Below, in pieces: positions 27,166 through 35,938 of a stretch of 43,912 bases of DNA (within the stretch, counting starts at the first letter, position 1; each line of letters begins with the position of its first letter). This DNA comes from CAVCAD01 sp036653735 (GTDB lineage Bacteria; Bacillota_I; Bacilli_A; RF39; UBA660). Both the position numbers and the translations under genes were made by a program. The notes beneath the pieces are model-generated. The model worked only from the letters and a program-made list of their open reading frames with translations, searched no databases and had not been told where the DNA came from. The stretch spans positions 1 to 43,912 of the forward strand of contig JAVVTI010000004.1 of NCBI GenBank assembly GCA_036653735.1, given 5' to 3'.

Positions 27166-29373
27166 CTATAACTTTAATAGACCTAATATATTCTTTTGAA
27201 CCCTAAGTAAATCAAGTATATCAACCTTCTGATCACCATTAGTATCAGCAGCTAAAGCTTGCTCATTAGTTAGTGTATTACTCTTAATAATATGCTTTTG
27301 AACCTTAAGTAAATCTAATATAGTAACTTTTCCATCACAACTAGTATCACCATTAACTACAATAGTATATTCCATACTCTCATTAGAAGTAGTAGTAACA
27401 GTTAACCTATTTCCTGTTGCAAACTCATTACCAGGACTTAATACATTCCCATTAGAATCACTAAACCTAATAGTAGCATTAGGATCAACTTTATTTATAT
27501 TACTAATAATATCACCAGCAATACTACTAGAAGATATATTAGTTATATAATTATTAGTTACTTTAACAGATAACTTACTAAATATATCTTCTAAAGTCTT
27601 TGTCCCATCAACTAAAACAATATTTACTTTATATTCTTTAACTTCACCAGTTTCAGAAGTTACTTTAAGTATAACACTTAATGTATTACCATTAATTTCA
27701 TAAGTATTATTACCACTTAACTTACTTTTATTATTCTCTAAAATACCCTCTATAGTAACCTTCTTATTATCATTAGTTAAATAATGAGTATACTCAGTTA
27801 CATCCCTATCAAAAGTATTAATCCTAATACCATTAATTTTAATATCACTTAAATAATTATTAGAGTCTCCTATAACAGGAAGAGATACATACTTAGGCAT
27901 ATTACTATATACTGGAATAACAAAAGTATATCCATAATTAAGTAAGTTCTTATCATTATAACTATAATACATCTTTCTACTCTCACTAACAGCAGATTGT
28001 ACATTAGTTTGAAACTGATGAGTATAGTAATATTGAACAGCAGTATTAAACTTTTGAAAATATAAAGTATCTTGACCAGCATTTATATATCCATTTGCAA
28101 TCCAAGAAGCACCACCATCAATTGCCTTCTTAGGAGTATTCCAAGGCCTATAATCATTATTACTAAACCCACAAGCAGCTCCACAAGCATAAGCAAGACC
28201 TCTATCACCAGGCTCATTAGTATATGCATCAGCATGAGACCCTATATTAAAGAAATTATAAAACCCTTTTAATGAGTAACCCCTATAAGTTCTATTATAA
28301 TTACCACTAACCATTCCATAATTAGGATTCCCAGCACCCTCCTGTAAAGCCCTAGCAGCTAAATGAACAGGACTTACATTACTAGAAGCGGCAGCACCCA
28401 TAAAATAACCAATAAACTCATTAGAATTTAAATAAAGATTTTGAAACATAGTTCCAAGTAAAGCAGGACTATGAACTTCTTTATTATAAGAAAGCTGCTC
28501 AAACATAAATATAAAATACTTATTTAAAAAATTTCTAGGATCCATATAAAAAGCATTAACTCCATCAGTAGCAGTATACCACCCTCCAACTTCTCTTTCT
28601 ATAGGATTAGTAATATAATTAATCTCCTTAGATTGTAAATAATTCTTACCACTTTCCCCATTAATAACATCCTCCCAAACTAAATTATTATTCTTAGCTT
28701 GAAAATTCCATAGAGGAAAATCCTTATGAAGTTTAAGTAAATAAGGAATATAAGAATCAGGAAACCCTTTTGCCTTTAAAGAAGCAATATAAGCATTTTC
28801 CTCACTAGTATAAACATCCTTCTTAAGCACCATATTATCATATAATTCTATATAAGAACCACATATATATCCTTTAGAATTACCTTTAAATGAAACATTA
28901 TACCACTTATTATTACAACCAGCTCCCTCAGGTAAAACATTAATTATATTAAAACTAGTTCCACTAATAGCATAATCTACTGGAGTAGAATACTCACTAG
29001 CACTTGATCTTATAGGCATACTTTGAGAAGTAATAAGTCTAGCATCAAATGGAGCAGTACTATAAGTAGTATTAGAATATGATACACTCCCTAATACTTT
29101 AATAAAAGAACTACATATATAAGCCCCATTATTTTGATAACGTATCTTATACCATCCTTCATTACATCCACTTCCAACATACTTAGTAGTATCATATAAA
29201 AATACTTGAGTACCATTACTATATTCAGTTAATACATTACTATTAACATTATAATTATCTCTTACCCTAACAGAATTACCTACAATAGAACCATAAGTAT
29301 CGGCATTAACATTTATATATACAAAAAACATAAAAAATGTGATAACAAACATAATTATATTACTTTTTTTCAT
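27166..29373 (-). CDS. Dockerin-bearing SH3-domain glucosaminidase (peptidoglycan hydrolase)
   Basis: This 735-aa secreted protein has a signal peptide (1-24) and two bacterial SH3 domains (about 27-95 and 110-178), each with a GC(N)..WY.(I/V).(Y/F) pattern. A glucosaminidase domain (about 290-470) has the likely catalytic Glu345 in ARALQEGAG. A cadherin-like beta-sandwich (505-590) and a C-terminal type I dockerin (674-732) complete it. The dockerin has two calcium loops, DTSCDGKVTILD (676-687) and DTNGDQKVDILD (710-721), each followed by LL.VQK.I. It should cut the glycan strands of the wall. The downstream gene encodes a cohesin protein, so the enzyme is probably tethered to the membrane through cohesin-dockerin binding. 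The RBS is AAAGGAGG. Confidence 0.88.
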   Translation of the reverse strand: MKKSNIIMFVITFFMFFVYINVNADTYGSIVGNSVRVRDNYNVNSNVLTEYSNGTQVFLYDTTKYVGSGCNEGWYKIRYQNNGAYICSSFIKVLGSVSYSNTTYSTAPFDARLITSQSMPIRSSASEYSTPVDYAISGTSFNIINVLPEGAGCNNKWYNVSFKGNSKGYICGSYIELYDNMVLKKDVYTSEENAYIASLKAKGFPDSYIPYLLKLHKDFPLWNFQAKNNNLVWEDVINGESGKNYLQSKEINYITNPIEREVGGWYTATDGVNAFYMDPRNFLNKYFIFMFEQLSYNKEVHSPALLGTMFQNLYLNSNEFIGYFMGAAASSNVSPVHLAARALQEGAGNPNYGMVSGNYNRTYRGYSLKGFYNFFNIGSHADAYTNEPGDRGLAYACGAACGFSNNDYRPWNTPKKAIDGGASWIANGYINAGQDTLYFQKFNTAVQYYYTHQFQTNVQSAVSESRKMYYSYNDKNLLNYGYTFVIPVYSNMPKYVSLPVIGDSNNYLSDIKINGIRINTFDRDVTEYTHYLTNDNKKVTIEGILENNKSKLSGNNTYEINGNTLSVILKVTSETGEVKEYKVNIVLVDGTKTLEDIFSKLSVKVTNNYITNISSSSIAGDIISNINKVDPNATIRFSDSNGNVLSPGNEFATGNRLTVTTTSNESMEYTIVVNGDTSCDGKVTILDLLKVQKHIIKSNTLTNEQALAADTNGDQKVDILDLLRVQKNILGLLKL

Positions 29374-29400
29374 ACATAGCCTCCTTTAAGTTCTATAAAA

Positions 29401-29409
29401 ATTATAACA
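29401..29409 (-). promoter_or_regulatory. Extended -10 promoter of the dockerin-cohesin operon
   Basis: On the - strand TGTTATAAT lies about 28 bp before the start codon. A good -35 is missing, which suits an extended -10 promoter. Confidence 0.5.
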
Positions 29410-29510
29410 TAAAACACTAAAAACTAGTAAATATAACATAACCATATACACATGTACTTTACATATAATAAGACATTTACATTCATACATACGTATAAAA
29501 TTAAAAGTTC

Positions 29511-29539
29511 TTGTAATAATATGAGTAATTGTATATAAT
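29511..29539 (+). promoter_or_regulatory. Promoter of the wall-glycopolymer locus
   Basis: TTGTAA (29511-29516), 17 bp, TATAAT (29534-29539), 17 bp before the tagO-like start codon. Confidence 0.65.
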
Positions 29540-29556
29540 GTTTATGGGGATGAAGT

Positions 29557-30600
29557 ATGAAATTTATAGTAAATGGACACAATATTTTCTTAATAGTATC
29601 AATATGCACTATGGCATCTTTTATATTTGTACAAATAATGAAAAAAGTAGCCACATATATAGGAGCACTAGACTATCCAGATAAAAGAAAGATTCATTTA
29701 AAACCAATTCCAACTCTAGGAGGAGTAGGAATCTTTGTTGCATTCTTACTAGGATATATACTTTTTGGAGAAGAAAGTACTCTTATGCTTTCTATATTAA
29801 TAGCATCATTTCTTATTCTAATATTAGGAATATTTGATGATATAAAACCAATAGATGCTAAATATAAGTTTATAATTCATATTATTATAGCTTCTATTGT
29901 AGTATTTTATGGAAAATTAGAAATTACTAGAATAATCTTCTTTGATATAAACTTTGCACTAGGATCATTATCATCAATTATTTCCGTAGTAGCAATAGTT
30001 GCTATTATAAATGCAATAAACTTAATAGATGGACTAGATGGACTATGTGCAGGAATCTCCTCTATATACTTTTTTACAATAGCGGTTATTGCATTACTAT
30101 TAAATAAACTAGGTGGGTTAGATATAATACTATCTCTTATAATGCTAGGATGTTGCTTAGGATACCTAATACATAACTTTCCACCAGCTAAAATATTTAT
30201 GGGAGACACAGGTTCTACATTCCTAGGACTTATGATAGCAGTTATTATGATGCTAGGATTTAAAACATACACACTTACTTCCTTAGTAATACCACTTTTA
30301 GTTCTAGCAATACCTATATTAGATACAATATTTGCTATTATTAGAAGACGTATACACGGTAAACCAGTAGGACAAGCAGATAAAGAACACTTTCATCATC
30401 AACTTTTAAAACTAAACAAATCACCTAGAAAAACAGTACTATCTATGTATGCTATTACAGCTATATTCTCCATAACAACAATTCTTTATGCAGTTGGATA
30501 TAAAAAAGAGATGTTTATCACATATATAGTATTACTATTAATGATAATATTTCTAATATTTAAAACAAACATACTATTTGACTGGGGAAAAAAGAAATGA
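29557..30600 (+). CDS. tagO: Undecaprenyl-phosphate GlcNAc-1-phosphate transferase (TagO/WecA-like)
   Basis: This 347-aa membrane protein with about ten or eleven helices belongs to the MraY/WecA family. Motifs: DYPDKRKIHLKPIPTLGG (39-56), the Asp pair in GIFDD (94-95), NLIDGLDG (155-162), MGDTGSTFLG (215-224) and EHFHHQLL (277-284). It starts wall-polymer synthesis by moving a sugar-1-phosphate, usually GlcNAc-1-P, onto undecaprenyl phosphate at the inner face. That the sugar is GlcNAc is inferred from the TagA- and MnaA-like genes downstream. The stop overlaps the gpsA start (ATGA). Confidence 0.92.
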   Translation: MKFIVNGHNIFLIVSICTMASFIFVQIMKKVATYIGALDYPDKRKIHLKPIPTLGGVGIFVAFLLGYILFGEESTLMLSILIASFLILILGIFDDIKPIDAKYKFIIHIIIASIVVFYGKLEITRIIFFDINFALGSLSSIISVVAIVAIINAINLIDGLDGLCAGISSIYFFTIAVIALLLNKLGGLDIILSLIMLGCCLGYLIHNFPPAKIFMGDTGSTFLGLMIAVIMMLGFKTYTLTSLVIPLLVLAIPILDTIFAIIRRRIHGKPVGQADKEHFHHQLLKLNKSPRKTVLSMYAITAIFSITTILYAVGYKKEMFITYIVLLLMIIFLIFKTNILFDWGKKK

Positions 30601-31565
30601 ATGTTGCCATTTTAGGAGCAGGTGCATATGGTCTTGCTTTAGCATCCATTCTTATTAATAATAAACACCATGTTCAAATATGGACAAATAGTAAAGAAGA
30701 AAAAGAACTACTAACTAAAACAAGAAAAAGTCCTAAATTAAAAAATTATAAGATTCCAAAAGAACTTATAATTTTAGATGATTTAAAACAAGTAGTTAAG
30801 AATAAAGATCTCGTTATTATAGCAGTTCCAACTTTTGCATTCGAAACCATAATAATAGATTTAAAGAAATATATATTAAAAAAACAAATAATATTAATAA
30901 CCTCAAAAGGAATACAACAAGAAACATGCTTATTTTTAAGCGATGTTCTTTTAAAACATCTAAATAATAAATATGCAGTAATTTCAGGTCCAACATTTGC
31001 TTTAGATATAATTAAACAAACACCCATAGGCTTCTCATTAGCAACAAAATATAAAGCAGCAGAAGAAATAGTTGTAAAAGCATTTTCAAATAAAACCACT
31101 AAATTTAGAAGAACAAGAGACATAATAGGAGTTGAAATATGCTCAAGTGTAAAAAATGTAATGGCTATAGCAAGTGGCATCTTAGAAGGAATGAATGTTA
31201 CAGATTCAACAAGAGCTTTATTTCTAACAGAATCACTAAATGATATAAAAGAACTTATTAAAGCATTAGGTGGAAACAAAAAAACAATACTTTCATTTGC
31301 TGGCTTTGGAGATATCCTAATGACATGCACAAGCCATAATAGTAGAAACTTTACATTTGGCTATCTAATAGGAAAAGATATAAACAAAAAAGAAATAGAC
31401 TCCTTTCTAAAAGAAAACACAGTAGAAGGAATGTATACATTAAAATCAATTAAAAAATTAATAATAAAAAAGAAAATAAATCTACCAATAATTAACTTAA
31501 TATATGATATTATATTAAATAATAAAGATAAAAAAGAACTATTAAGATTTCTAATAGAAAAATAA
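30597..31565 (+). CDS. gpsA: NAD(P)-dependent glycerol-3-phosphate dehydrogenase
   Basis: This 322-aa cytoplasmic enzyme makes sn-glycerol-3-phosphate from dihydroxyacetone phosphate for phospholipids and teichoic acids. Motifs: the dinucleotide fold GAGAYGLALA (7-16), ITSKGI (101-106), GPTFA (131-135), the catalytic Lys186 in SSVKNVMAIASG, and GFGDILMTCTSHNSRN (236-251). The usual GAGxWG has Tyr instead of Trp. It overlaps the tagO-like gene by 4 bp (ATGA), so supply of G3P and start of wall-polymer synthesis are co-expressed. Confidence 0.95.
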   Translation: MNVAILGAGAYGLALASILINNKHHVQIWTNSKEEKELLTKTRKSPKLKNYKIPKELIILDDLKQVVKNKDLVIIAVPTFAFETIIIDLKKYILKKQIILITSKGIQQETCLFLSDVLLKHLNNKYAVISGPTFALDIIKQTPIGFSLATKYKAAEEIVVKAFSNKTTKFRRTRDIIGVEICSSVKNVMAIASGILEGMNVTDSTRALFLTESLNDIKELIKALGGNKKTILSFAGFGDILMTCTSHNSRNFTFGYLIGKDINKKEIDSFLKENTVEGMYTLKSIKKLIIKKKINLPIINLIYDIILNNKDKKELLRFLIEK

Positions 31566-31591
31566 TGCTATGTATATTAGTATTTATTTGA

Positions 31592-31597
31592 TATAAT
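31592..31597 (+). promoter_or_regulatory. -10 element just before the O-antigen-ligase-like gene
   Basis: TATAAT lies only 6 bp before the ATG at 31604. If used, transcription would start at or next to the start codon and give a leaderless message. No good -35 is seen, so it may be chance in AT-rich DNA. Confidence 0.3.
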
Positions 31598-31603
31598 GGA
31601 AAC

Positions 31604-33082
31604 ATGAAGTTTGAATTAAGTTTTAAAAAAATATTTATGATATTCCTTGTTACATATCCTATATTTGATATGTACCCTTTTTATAATAGAATAACAACCC
31701 TTATAAGAGTTGCTATTATAACAACAATGTTTCTATATGTACTTATAAAATATAAAGATAAGAAAGCTTTTTTACTTTTTTTCTTATATTTCATATTACT
31801 AGGTATATTCTTCATAATTCACGATAATCACTGTTCCTTCTTTAGATCATTTAGCCCTACAAACTTTGATTATAATGTACTAGAAGAAATGCTATACTTT
31901 GTAAAAATGACTATGCCACTAATATTTATATATATCTCATATAAAATAAAACTAAATAAAAAAGATATAAAAAATATAATAATAGCACTAAGTATATTAA
32001 TATCTACTAATATAATTATAACTAATTTCTTTGTAATAAGCTATTCATCATACTCTAATGAATTAATAAAAGGAAACTTCTTTTCGTGGTTCTTTGGAGC
32101 ATATGCTAAATATGGATATATGCAATTAGCATCTAAGGGATGGTTCTACTTTGCTAACCATACAATAGCTATATTAGTAATGATATTACCAATTATATTT
32201 TATTACCTAATAGAAGACTTTAACTATAAAAAAGTAATTATATTATGTTGTCACTTGTTTGCCCTTGTATTATTAGGTAATAGAACTAGTGTTATAGGAA
32301 CATATGCTATATTGCTTATAAGTATATTTACATACTTTGTTTTTACTGTAATAATAAAAAGAGATAAACCAAATAAGAAAGTACTAATATATATGATCTT
32401 ATTAATAATTATCTATCCCTTTTTTATATTTATTAGCCCTGCATACCAAAGATTCGAAGATACAAAAACTATTGTCAATTCAGTAAACAAAGAAACCATA
32501 TTAAATATAAATAATGAACAAAAGATTAACTATATAGTTGAAGAAAAAGAAAAGAAAATAAATTATATATTAACAAACTATAAAAGTAAAATGGTTAACC
32601 CTATATTCTTTAAATATTATCCATATGAATATGATACAGATTTTTGGTATCTAGAAATAAAAAACAATGATAAAACAAACTTTATTAACTATAGAAATTT
32701 AGAAATAAAAATACTTAATAGAGTTATAATTACAAACAATAATAAATATGATAAGTTACTTGGAATAAGTCACTCAAGACATATGAATATAGTTAACTAT
32801 GAAAGAGACTACTTTAGTCAAATATATAGTGTAGGTATTATAGGATTATTCTTATTAATATCACCTTACATAATAATATTATTATATTTAATAATTAAAC
32901 TATTTAATAAGAAAAACTTTAAACTAAAAAATATATTATTTATATATTCCTTAGGAATCTTTTTAAGCCTCGCACTCCTATCAGGCAACCTGCTTAATTC
33001 CCTAAGCGTTACAGTTATTTTTTCGTTCATAATGGGAATAATGATTAATGAAGAAAATTATGCTATAATTAAGAAGAGGTGA
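31604..33082 (+). CDS. O-antigen ligase/polymerase-like membrane protein
   Basis: This 492-aa polytopic protein has about ten to twelve helices. It has the layout of the O-antigen ligase (PF04932/PF13425-like) group: helices to about residue 275, a long outside stretch (about 278-405), then C-terminal helices. LGNRTSVIGTYAI near residue 222 resembles the family's conserved Arg-containing loop. Such proteins join or polymerise lipid-linked glycans on the outer face. The outside loop is large and rich in charged residues. There is no convincing Shine-Dalgarno sequence before the ATG. Exact activity (polymerase versus ligase) is unknown. Confidence 0.7.
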   Translation: MKFELSFKKIFMIFLVTYPIFDMYPFYNRITTLIRVAIITTMFLYVLIKYKDKKAFLLFFLYFILLGIFFIIHDNHCSFFRSFSPTNFDYNVLEEMLYFVKMTMPLIFIYISYKIKLNKKDIKNIIIALSILISTNIIITNFFVISYSSYSNELIKGNFFSWFFGAYAKYGYMQLASKGWFYFANHTIAILVMILPIIFYYLIEDFNYKKVIILCCHLFALVLLGNRTSVIGTYAILLISIFTYFVFTVIIKRDKPNKKVLIYMILLIIIYPFFIFISPAYQRFEDTKTIVNSVNKETILNINNEQKINYIVEEKEKKINYILTNYKSKMVNPIFFKYYPYEYDTDFWYLEIKNNDKTNFINYRNLEIKILNRVIITNNNKYDKLLGISHSRHMNIVNYERDYFSQIYSVGIIGLFLLISPYIIILLYLIIKLFNKKNFKLKNILFIYSLGIFLSLALLSGNLLNSLSVTVIFSFIMGIMINEENYAIIKKR

Positions 33083-33086
33083 ACAA

Positions 33087-34397
33087 GTGGGAACATTTTT
33101 TGAAAAAGTAGAAAAATATTTTAAAAAAATAAAAAGAGATGGAATAGTAAGTGCAACTAAAAAGGCAATTGTGAAATTTAAAAGTGATTATTTGTCTAAA
33201 ATTAATCCGGTAACAATAATTAAATTTTATAAAAACAAGAAAAATATTTATGCTGAACTTAATAATATTATAAAAAATAATAAATATGATAGAGTACTTG
33301 TATGGAGGAGTTCTATAGGATGGAATATTCCTTTATTTCAAAGACCTCAACACTTGTCTAAATGCTTAGCACAAGAAAACTGCTTAGTGTTTTATGAAGT
33401 TACTAAGATGACTGATAAGGTTGATTTTATTAAAAAACAAAGTAATAACTTATACTTAGTAAACTTTGAAACAAATAGATTCAATAAACTATTTCATGAG
33501 GTAATTAAAGAAATAGAAAAACCTAAATATGTTTTTATTGCATCTACTTCATGGGACTTAAATGAAAAAACAATTATTAATTATGTTAATAATAACTTTA
33601 CATTACTATATGATTACTTGGATGACCTTAATCCTGCTTTAGCTGGCATTGAAAAATTACCAACAAATGTAAAAACAATACATGATTATGTAGTAAATCA
33701 TCCAAAGAATACATATGTCATTTGTACAGCTGATATTCTTTATAAAGATATGGTAAAGAAAAGAAATAATGATAAAAACATAACCTTTGCTTGTAATGGT
33801 GTTACATATGAACATTTTATTAACCTTAATAAGAAAATAAAATATACAGAAGACTTTAATAAAATATTAAAAGAAAAGAAACCAATAATAGGATATTATG
33901 GAGCACTAGCAAAATGGTATGATTATGAACTTATAAAAAAGTTAGCATCAGAAAGAAAAGACTGTAACATTGTGTTAATAGGAGCAAAATATGATACTAG
34001 TTTTGATGCATCTAAAATAGAAAAAATAAATAATATACACTTTATAGGATCTAAATCATTTGATGAGTTACCATACTATGCTAAACATTTTAATGTTTCT
34101 ATTTTACCATTTTTAATAAATGATATTACAAAGGCAACAAGTCCTATTAAACTATTTGAATATATGGCTTTAGGAAAGCCAATAGTAACAACTGACTTAA
34201 ATGAATGTAGAAAATATAAATCAGTCCAGATAGGTAAAACACATGAAGAATTTATTAAATTAATAGATAAAAGTTTAAACCTAAAAGATAATAAGTATAA
34301 TGAACTTCTTAAAACAGAAGCACTTGAGAATACTTGGGAAAGTAAAAGCAAGATAATTGTAACTGACTTAAAAAAATATGAAAAGGATAAACAATGA
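33087..34397 (+). CDS. Glycosyltransferase (GT-B-like), paralogue of the gene at 39842
   Basis: This 436-aa cytoplasmic protein has an N-terminal helical part (1-60), a first domain with WRSSIGWNIPLFQRPQHLSK and a C-terminal Rossmann domain with GYYGALAKWYDYELIKKLA and SPIKLFEYMALGKPIVTTD, the sugar-nucleotide-site region of GT4-like enzymes. It should add a sugar to the lipid-linked polymer; donor and acceptor are unknown. The start is GTG with AGAGGTGA upstream, which overlaps the previous stop. It overlaps the tagA-like gene by 4 bp. The protein at 39842 shares QRPQ, GYYGA..KW and SP(I/V)K.FEY.A in the same order. Confidence 0.85.
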   Translation: MGTFFEKVEKYFKKIKRDGIVSATKKAIVKFKSDYLSKINPVTIIKFYKNKKNIYAELNNIIKNNKYDRVLVWRSSIGWNIPLFQRPQHLSKCLAQENCLVFYEVTKMTDKVDFIKKQSNNLYLVNFETNRFNKLFHEVIKEIEKPKYVFIASTSWDLNEKTIINYVNNNFTLLYDYLDDLNPALAGIEKLPTNVKTIHDYVVNHPKNTYVICTADILYKDMVKKRNNDKNITFACNGVTYEHFINLNKKIKYTEDFNKILKEKKPIIGYYGALAKWYDYELIKKLASERKDCNIVLIGAKYDTSFDASKIEKINNIHFIGSKSFDELPYYAKHFNVSILPFLINDITKATSPIKLFEYMALGKPIVTTDLNECRKYKSVQIGKTHEEFIKLIDKSLNLKDNKYNELLKTEALENTWESKSKIIVTDLKKYEKDKQ

Positions 34398-35110
34398 AAG
34401 CTTTAATAGAAAAAACATATAATGATTATTTATTAATAAAAGAAATAGGGATAGATAAATATTTAAAAAACAATAAAAAAGCATTTATTGTTACTGTTAA
34501 TCCAGAAGCTTGTATGATTAGTGAAAATAGTAGAAGATATCAACAACTACTACTTGATAAAGATACCCTTTTAATTCCTGAGTCTGTAGGATGTGAAATA
34601 GGTATTAAAAAGATATGCAATAAAACTATAGAAAAAATTCCGGGCGTTGAATTGTTTGAAGATATACTAAAATTTGCTAATGAAAATTCAAAGAGTATAT
34701 ATCTGTATGGATCTATTGAAAAAGTTAATAATGATATGAAAACCTATGTTAAAAAACATTATAAAAATATTATTATAGTAGGATCAAATAATGGCTATGA
34801 TAAAGAAGAAGCAGTTATAATGGAAGACATAATTAAAACAAAACCAGATATTATAGCAGTAGCTTTAGGAATGCCTAAACAAGAACTATTTATAAATAAA
34901 ATTTATAAAAATGTTAAAAAAGGAATCTTTATAGGCGTTGGTGGTACATTTGATGTACTTAGTGGAAATGTAAAAAGAGCACCTAAGTTTTTTATAAAAC
35001 ATAATTTAGAATGGTTATATAGAATATGTGGAAGCTTTTATAGAGTAAAGAAGTTTTTTAGATATAATGTAAAATATGCATTAAAAATTTACTTTTATAA
35101 GAAAGATTGA
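34394..35110 (+). CDS. tagA: WecG/TagA/CpsF family glycosyltransferase (GT26)
   Basis: This 238-aa protein carries family motifs TVNPEACM (34-41), VALGMPKQE and GVGGTFDVLSGNVKRAPKFF followed by LEWLYR and a basic tail that should contact the membrane. In TagA it adds ManNAc to GlcNAc-PP-undecaprenol, making the linkage unit of wall teichoic acid; MnaA at 42907 would supply UDP-ManNAc. Two key positions deviate: the usual PDG motif reads PES (Glu63 where the proposed catalytic Asp lies), and the usual RVPG reads KIPG (Lys81). The enzyme may still work or have changed donor. The start overlaps the previous gene (ATGA). Confidence 0.88.
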   Translation: MKALIEKTYNDYLLIKEIGIDKYLKNNKKAFIVTVNPEACMISENSRRYQQLLLDKDTLLIPESVGCEIGIKKICNKTIEKIPGVELFEDILKFANENSKSIYLYGSIEKVNNDMKTYVKKHYKNIIIVGSNNGYDKEEAVIMEDIIKTKPDIIAVALGMPKQELFINKIYKNVKKGIFIGVGGTFDVLSGNVKRAPKFFIKHNLEWLYRICGSFYRVKKFFRYNVKYALKIYFYKKD

Positions 35111-35138
35111 TATAATGATTTAAAGAAAAGGAAAAACT

Positions 35139-35924
35139 ATGATAAAGAATATTATTGAGAATATTAAAAAATATAAATTTTTAATGAAACAATTAGTATC
35201 TAGAGATTTTAAAGTAAAATATAAAAGAAGTACTTTAGGAGTTATTTGGAGTTTATTATATCCCCTTTTAATGATGATGGTAATGGCAATAGTGTTTTCT
35301 AAAATGTTTAAATTTAGTACCCCTGGAGTAAATTACTTAGTATATTTATTGACGGGATTAACTTTTTTCAACTATTTTAGTGAAGCAACAAATCTAGCTA
35401 TGTCATCAGTAGTAGGAAACTTCTCATTAATAAACAAAATATATATACCTAAATACATTTTTCCACTCTCAAAATGCTTGTTTGTTGGAATTAATTTTCT
35501 ATTAACACTAATTCCTCTTTATATTGTTATATTTGCAACTGGAACAGGTATAAATATTTATCACTTATTACTACCTTTTGCATTTGTTTGCTTATTCTTT
35601 TTTACAGTAGGTGTAAGCTTCATCTTAGCAACGGTTTCAGTTTTTATGAGAGATATGTTTTATATATATGGAATACTTCTAACTGTCTGGACTTATTTAA
35701 CACCCATTATGTATGACATAAAAATGATTAACTCAACACTTCAAATAATTCTAAAATGTAATCCTCTATACCAATTTATAAACTTTGCTAGAACAATAAT
35801 TTTGTATGGACAGTGTCCTTCACCATCTCAGTTTGGATTATGCTTACTATCATCAGTCTTAGTTTTATTTGTTGGTTTATATGTTTTTAGAAAGAAACAA
35901 GATAAATTTATATACTATATTTAA
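35139..35924 (+). CDS. tagG: ABC-2 type polysaccharide/teichoic acid exporter, permease (TagG/Wzm-like)
   Basis: This 261-aa membrane protein has six helices and the family start LVSRDFKVKYKRSTLGVIWSLLYPLLMM. GLTFFNYFSEATNLAMSSVVGN, IYIPKYIFPLS and the ending LYVFRKKQDKFIYYI are typical of Wzm/TagG. With the ATPase encoded 14 bp downstream it flips the lipid-linked glycopolymer to the outer face. GAAAAGGAAA stands before the ATG, 28 bp after the tagA-like stop. Confidence 0.92.
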   Translation: MIKNIIENIKKYKFLMKQLVSRDFKVKYKRSTLGVIWSLLYPLLMMMVMAIVFSKMFKFSTPGVNYLVYLLTGLTFFNYFSEATNLAMSSVVGNFSLINKIYIPKYIFPLSKCLFVGINFLLTLIPLYIVIFATGTGINIYHLLLPFAFVCLFFFTVGVSFILATVSVFMRDMFYIYGILLTVWTYLTPIMYDIKMINSTLQIILKCNPLYQFINFARTIILYGQCPSPSQFGLCLLSSVLVLFVGLYVFRKKQDKFIYYI

Positions 35925-35938
35925 GAAAGGTGTGTAAA

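Noticed and set aside
29424..29654. A 76-codon open frame on the - strand
   Set aside because: It covers the promoter and start of the tagO-like gene on the other strand and shows no domain or ribosome-binding site.
30746..31330. A 194-codon open frame on the - strand
   Set aside because: It is a shadow of gpsA, whose motifs are complete on the + strand.
14104..35110. Mollicutes genetic code (TGA as Trp)
   Set aside because: TGA ends complete genes, for example the lipid kinase, tagO-like and tagA-like genes, and Trp is encoded by TGG.
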